DNA from: JAZQLP01 sp045629205
GTDB lineage: Bacteria > Bacillota > Clostridia > Oscillospirales > UBA644
Direction of reading: 5' to 3'
Length of the DNA stretch: 7,784 nt
NCBI GenBank assembly: GCA_045629205.1
Contig: JAZQQT010000036.1
Coordinates: 1 to 7,784, forward strand
A model generated the notes under the pieces. That model was not told the DNA's origin. It saw only the letters and a program-made list of their open reading frames with translations, and searched no databases. Below, piece after piece: positions 6,139 through 7,784 of the stretch; the stretch's first letter is position 1, and every line of letters starts with the position of its first letter. Both the position numbers and the translations under genes were made by a program.

Positions 6139-6179
6139 TGAATCAATTTTTAAACGGAGGCGATTTATTTGCTTACTGA
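6135..6179 (+). CDS. Possible 14-codon coupling ORF
   Basis: A tiny frame, MMNQFLNGGDLFAY, bridges the CHC2 and VirE genes. Its ATG overlaps the CHC2 stop in ATGA, and AAAGGAGA stands about 10 bases upstream. Its own TGA (6177-6179) lies just past the TTG start of the VirE gene in another frame. It may only couple translation across the gap; the peptide itself has no recognisable feature. It could equally be chance. Confidence 0.3.
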   Translation: MMNQFLNGGDLFAY

Positions 6180-7476
6180 AGAAATTAATTTGCTTCTTGA
6201 TAAAACAGAGAAAGGTCAGAATAAAGGCACTATCAAAAATATTGTGACTATTTTTGAAAATGACGATCTGCTATCGGATGCATTCAGATTCAACAAGTTT
6301 ACATATTCTATAAATATTGTAAAGGAAATGCCCTGGCAAAGAGAAACTGACAGACTGGAAGACAGAGATCTGGATCACATCCGATACTACATTGAGGCAA
6401 ATTACGGGATAAACAATGAAAAGAACCTGATTTCAGCAATAAATGTAGTTGCCGACGGTAACAAGTTTCACCCTGTCGTTGATTATCTTCTATCATTGAA
6501 ATGGGATGGCGTTGACCGCCTGGGTGAAGCATTAAACGTTTATCTCGGTGCGGAAAAGAGTGATATAAACAGAGAATTTTTAACACTGTTTATGCTGGGT
6601 GCAATCAACCGTGTTTTTCATCCCGGCTGCAAATTTGAAATGGTATTGAATTTAACCGGAGAGCAAGGAGTTGGGAAGAGCACGTTCCTGCGTTTTCTTG
6701 CAGTCAAAGATGAGTGGTTCTGCGATGATATCAGCAATATGAGCGACGAAATGATATGTCGTAGATTAATAGGACACTGGTTAGTGGAGCTATCGGAAAT
6801 GGTTGCCACGGCAAACTCCAAAAGCATCGAAGCAACAAAAGCTCAGATTTCCAGGCAGAAGGATACCTACAAAATACCTTATGACAGATTTGCAAAGGAT
6901 TTTCCGAGGCACTGCGTATTCTCTGGAACAACGAACAAACATGAATTTCTTCCGCCCGACAAAACTGGCAACAGAAGATATCTCCCCGTTGTATGCAGTC
7001 TTGAACACAGGAAGAAAATGATTCTCGACAATGAAGAAGAATCAAGAAAGTATATAGACCAATTATGGGCACAGGCTATGCATGTTTTTAAAACCGAGAA
7101 TCCTTCGCTGAAGCTCTCTGAAAAAACAGAAGCCTATCTGAGAGAATATCAGGAACAGTTTATGCAGGAGGATTTTGACGAAGGAAAGATTATAGCCTGG
7201 TTCGAAGATACCGACCATGAACGAGTCTGCACAATGATGATATACAACGAATGTCTCGGTCAGCATGACAGACCGCCAAACTATATTCTGAACAACATTT
7301 CGGAAACCGTTGATTCTTGCATCAAATCCGGAAAAATTGTCGGCTATGAAAAAGTCACCAAAGCAATGAGAATCGGTGACTACGGTGTTCAGAAAGGCTG
7401 GAGAAAAATAAAGCCACCCGAACACGAACAGGAAACTCTTGACGGTCCCTTCGGATTGGAAAAGCTAATCGAATAA
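6169..7476 (+). CDS. VirE/VapE-like P-loop ATPase (element replication helicase)
   Basis: A 435-residue protein of the virulence-associated E family, common in phages, satellites and integrative elements; members are superfamily 3-like ATPases thought to act in element replication. Seen in order: an N-terminal helical part with FRFNKFTYSINI (39-50); the family signature HPVVDYLLSLKWDGVDRL (101-118); Walker A GEQGVGKST (164-172); Walker B-like HWLVELSEM (203-211) with E207; the FSGTTNKHEFL sensor region (251-261) with N256; the GNRRYLPV arginine-finger region (267-274); and a C-terminal winged-helix-like part ending MRIGDYGVQKGWRK (400-413). All ATPase motifs are intact. The TTG start at 6169 is supported by ACGGAGGCG 6 bases upstream. 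It follows a CHC2 primase protein and precedes a relaxase, so it most likely loads or unwinds at the element's origin, perhaps at the GTAAC array just downstream. Confidence 0.9.
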   Translation: MLTEEINLLLDKTEKGQNKGTIKNIVTIFENDDLLSDAFRFNKFTYSINIVKEMPWQRETDRLEDRDLDHIRYYIEANYGINNEKNLISAINVVADGNKFHPVVDYLLSLKWDGVDRLGEALNVYLGAEKSDINREFLTLFMLGAINRVFHPGCKFEMVLNLTGEQGVGKSTFLRFLAVKDEWFCDDISNMSDEMICRRLIGHWLVELSEMVATANSKSIEATKAQISRQKDTYKIPYDRFAKDFPRHCVFSGTTNKHEFLPPDKTGNRRYLPVVCSLEHRKKMILDNEEESRKYIDQLWAQAMHVFKTENPSLKLSEKTEAYLREYQEQFMQEDFDEGKIIAWFEDTDHERVCTMMIYNECLGQHDRPPNYILNNISETVDSCIKSGKIVGYEKVTKAMRIGDYGVQKGWRKIKPPEHEQETLDGPFGLEKLIE

Positions 7477-7478
7477 AA

Positions 7479-7547
7479 ATGTAACTTGTAACTGCGTAAC
7501 CGAAAACAAAATATATTTTTTTGAAAGTTACGGTTACACGGTTACAT
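7479..7547. repeat. GTAAC x3 / GTTAC x3 inverted array, candidate origin or regulatory site
   Basis: Three GTAAC boxes (7481-7485, 7488-7492, 7496-7500), an AT-rich core of about 26 bases with a run of seven T (7516-7522), then three GTTAC boxes (7527-7531, 7533-7537, 7541-7545). The outermost arms pair as ATGTAAC and GTTACAT. The array starts 2 bases after the VirE stop and ends 8 bases before the relaxase ribosome binding site. Iterated boxes around an AT-rich core resemble replication origins, while the place just upstream of a MobV gene is where oriT lies in pMV158-type plasmids. It could also be a folded mRNA leader or terminator. I find no clear match to the pMV158 nick site. Confidence 0.55.
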
Positions 7548-7564
7548 ACAGATTGGAGGAAACA

Positions 7565-7784
7565 ATGGCAAATTATGCAATAATGCGATTTATGAAAATC
7601 AAAACTGCCGGCTGTGGCGGAATTGAAGCTCATAATGAACGCAAAAAAGAAGCTTATGCTTCTAACTCCGATATTGACCCCAAAAGAACAGATTTGAATT
7701 ATCATCTTGTTTATCCGACTGACTCATACAGGAACTTATGTCAGCAGAGAATAGATGAAGAAAAGGTCAAAAGGGTCAGAAAGG
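7565..7784 (+). CDS. MobV (Mob/Pre) relaxase, N-terminal part
   Basis: The first 73 codons of a MobV-family relaxase, cut by the window end. Relaxases nick the element's oriT and pilot one strand into a recipient through a helper's conjugation machinery. The sequence shows the family start: MANYAIMRFMKIKTAGCGGI, then EAHNERKK, then SNSDIDPKRTDLNYHLVY. H23 in the HNER motif aligns with His22 of MobM from pMV158, the residue reported to attack DNA; the asparagine-rich SNxDID and LNY blocks are also family hallmarks. The ATG at 7565 has GGAGGA 4 bases upstream. As third main enzyme of the module it marks the element as mobilizable; later catalytic residues, and whether the gene is intact, cannot be judged. 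Confidence 0.88.
   Translation, partial: MANYAIMRFMKIKTAGCGGIEAHNERKKEAYASNSDIDPKRTDLNYHLVYPTDSYRNLCQQRIDEEKVKRVRK

Noticed and set aside
6731..7072. Minus-strand frames of 60-120 codons inside the VirE gene
   Set aside because: They are shadows of a gene with clear ATPase motifs, show no protein-like composition and lack ribosome binding sites.
7479..7547. GTAAC array as a CRISPR
   Set aside because: The units are 5 bases with 1-3 base gaps and inverted halves, nothing like CRISPR repeats and spacers, and no cas gene is present.
7355..7705. 116-codon minus-strand frame across the virE-mobV gap
   Set aside because: It is antisense to the VirE end, the GTAAC array and the MobV start, all of which have better support.

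Overview
The window looks like a low-GC Gram-positive chromosome, most likely Clostridia (Ruminococcus/Oscillospiraceae-like). This rests on the AT-rich sequence, strong GGAGG-type ribosome binding sites, sigma-A-like promoters, a BlaI/M56 sensor pair and a decayed Big_2 surface-protein tail of a kind I associate with these bacteria. The lineage is inference; there is no rRNA or other marker gene here.

Left part (19-2910, minus strand): a two-gene operon of a BlaI/MecI-type winged-helix repressor and a long M56 (BlaR1-type) membrane metalloprotease. The protease core is intact. The usual C-terminal penicillin-binding sensor is replaced by about 500 residues of other extracytoplasmic domains. 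The operon has a recognisable promoter and two copies of a GGTTTA-N7-TAAACC dyad, one over the promoter and one at the predicted transcript start, which are good operator candidates.

Middle part (about 2930-3730): a gene-poor scar. It holds a 52-codon orphan reading frame on the plus strand, a terminator-like hairpin, the 3' end of a broken Big_2 (Ig-like) gene on the minus strand, and a stretch with a short ORF and RNA-like hairpins. No intact gene of ordinary size is visible, and the region looks like the site of past insertion and deletion.

Right-middle (3692-5229, minus strand): an AbiE-type (type IV) toxin-antitoxin operon, antitoxin first and overlapping the nucleotidyltransferase toxin gene by 17 bases. 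It has a promoter bracketed by an inverted repeat and a terminator hairpin downstream.

Right part (5282 to the end, plus strand, divergent from abiE): a replication and mobilisation module. It comprises a 106-residue protein of unknown function, a stand-alone CHC2 primase zinc-finger protein, a possible 14-codon coupling ORF, a VirE/VapE-like P-loop ATPase, and the start of a MobV (Mob/Pre) relaxase that runs off the window. Between the ATPase and relaxase genes lies a symmetric array of three GTAAC boxes, an AT-rich core and three GTTAC boxes, a candidate origin (oriT or oriV) or regulatory site. Together these suggest an integrated mobilizable element, with AbiE as a stabilising or phage-defence cargo; its integrase and right end would lie outside the window.
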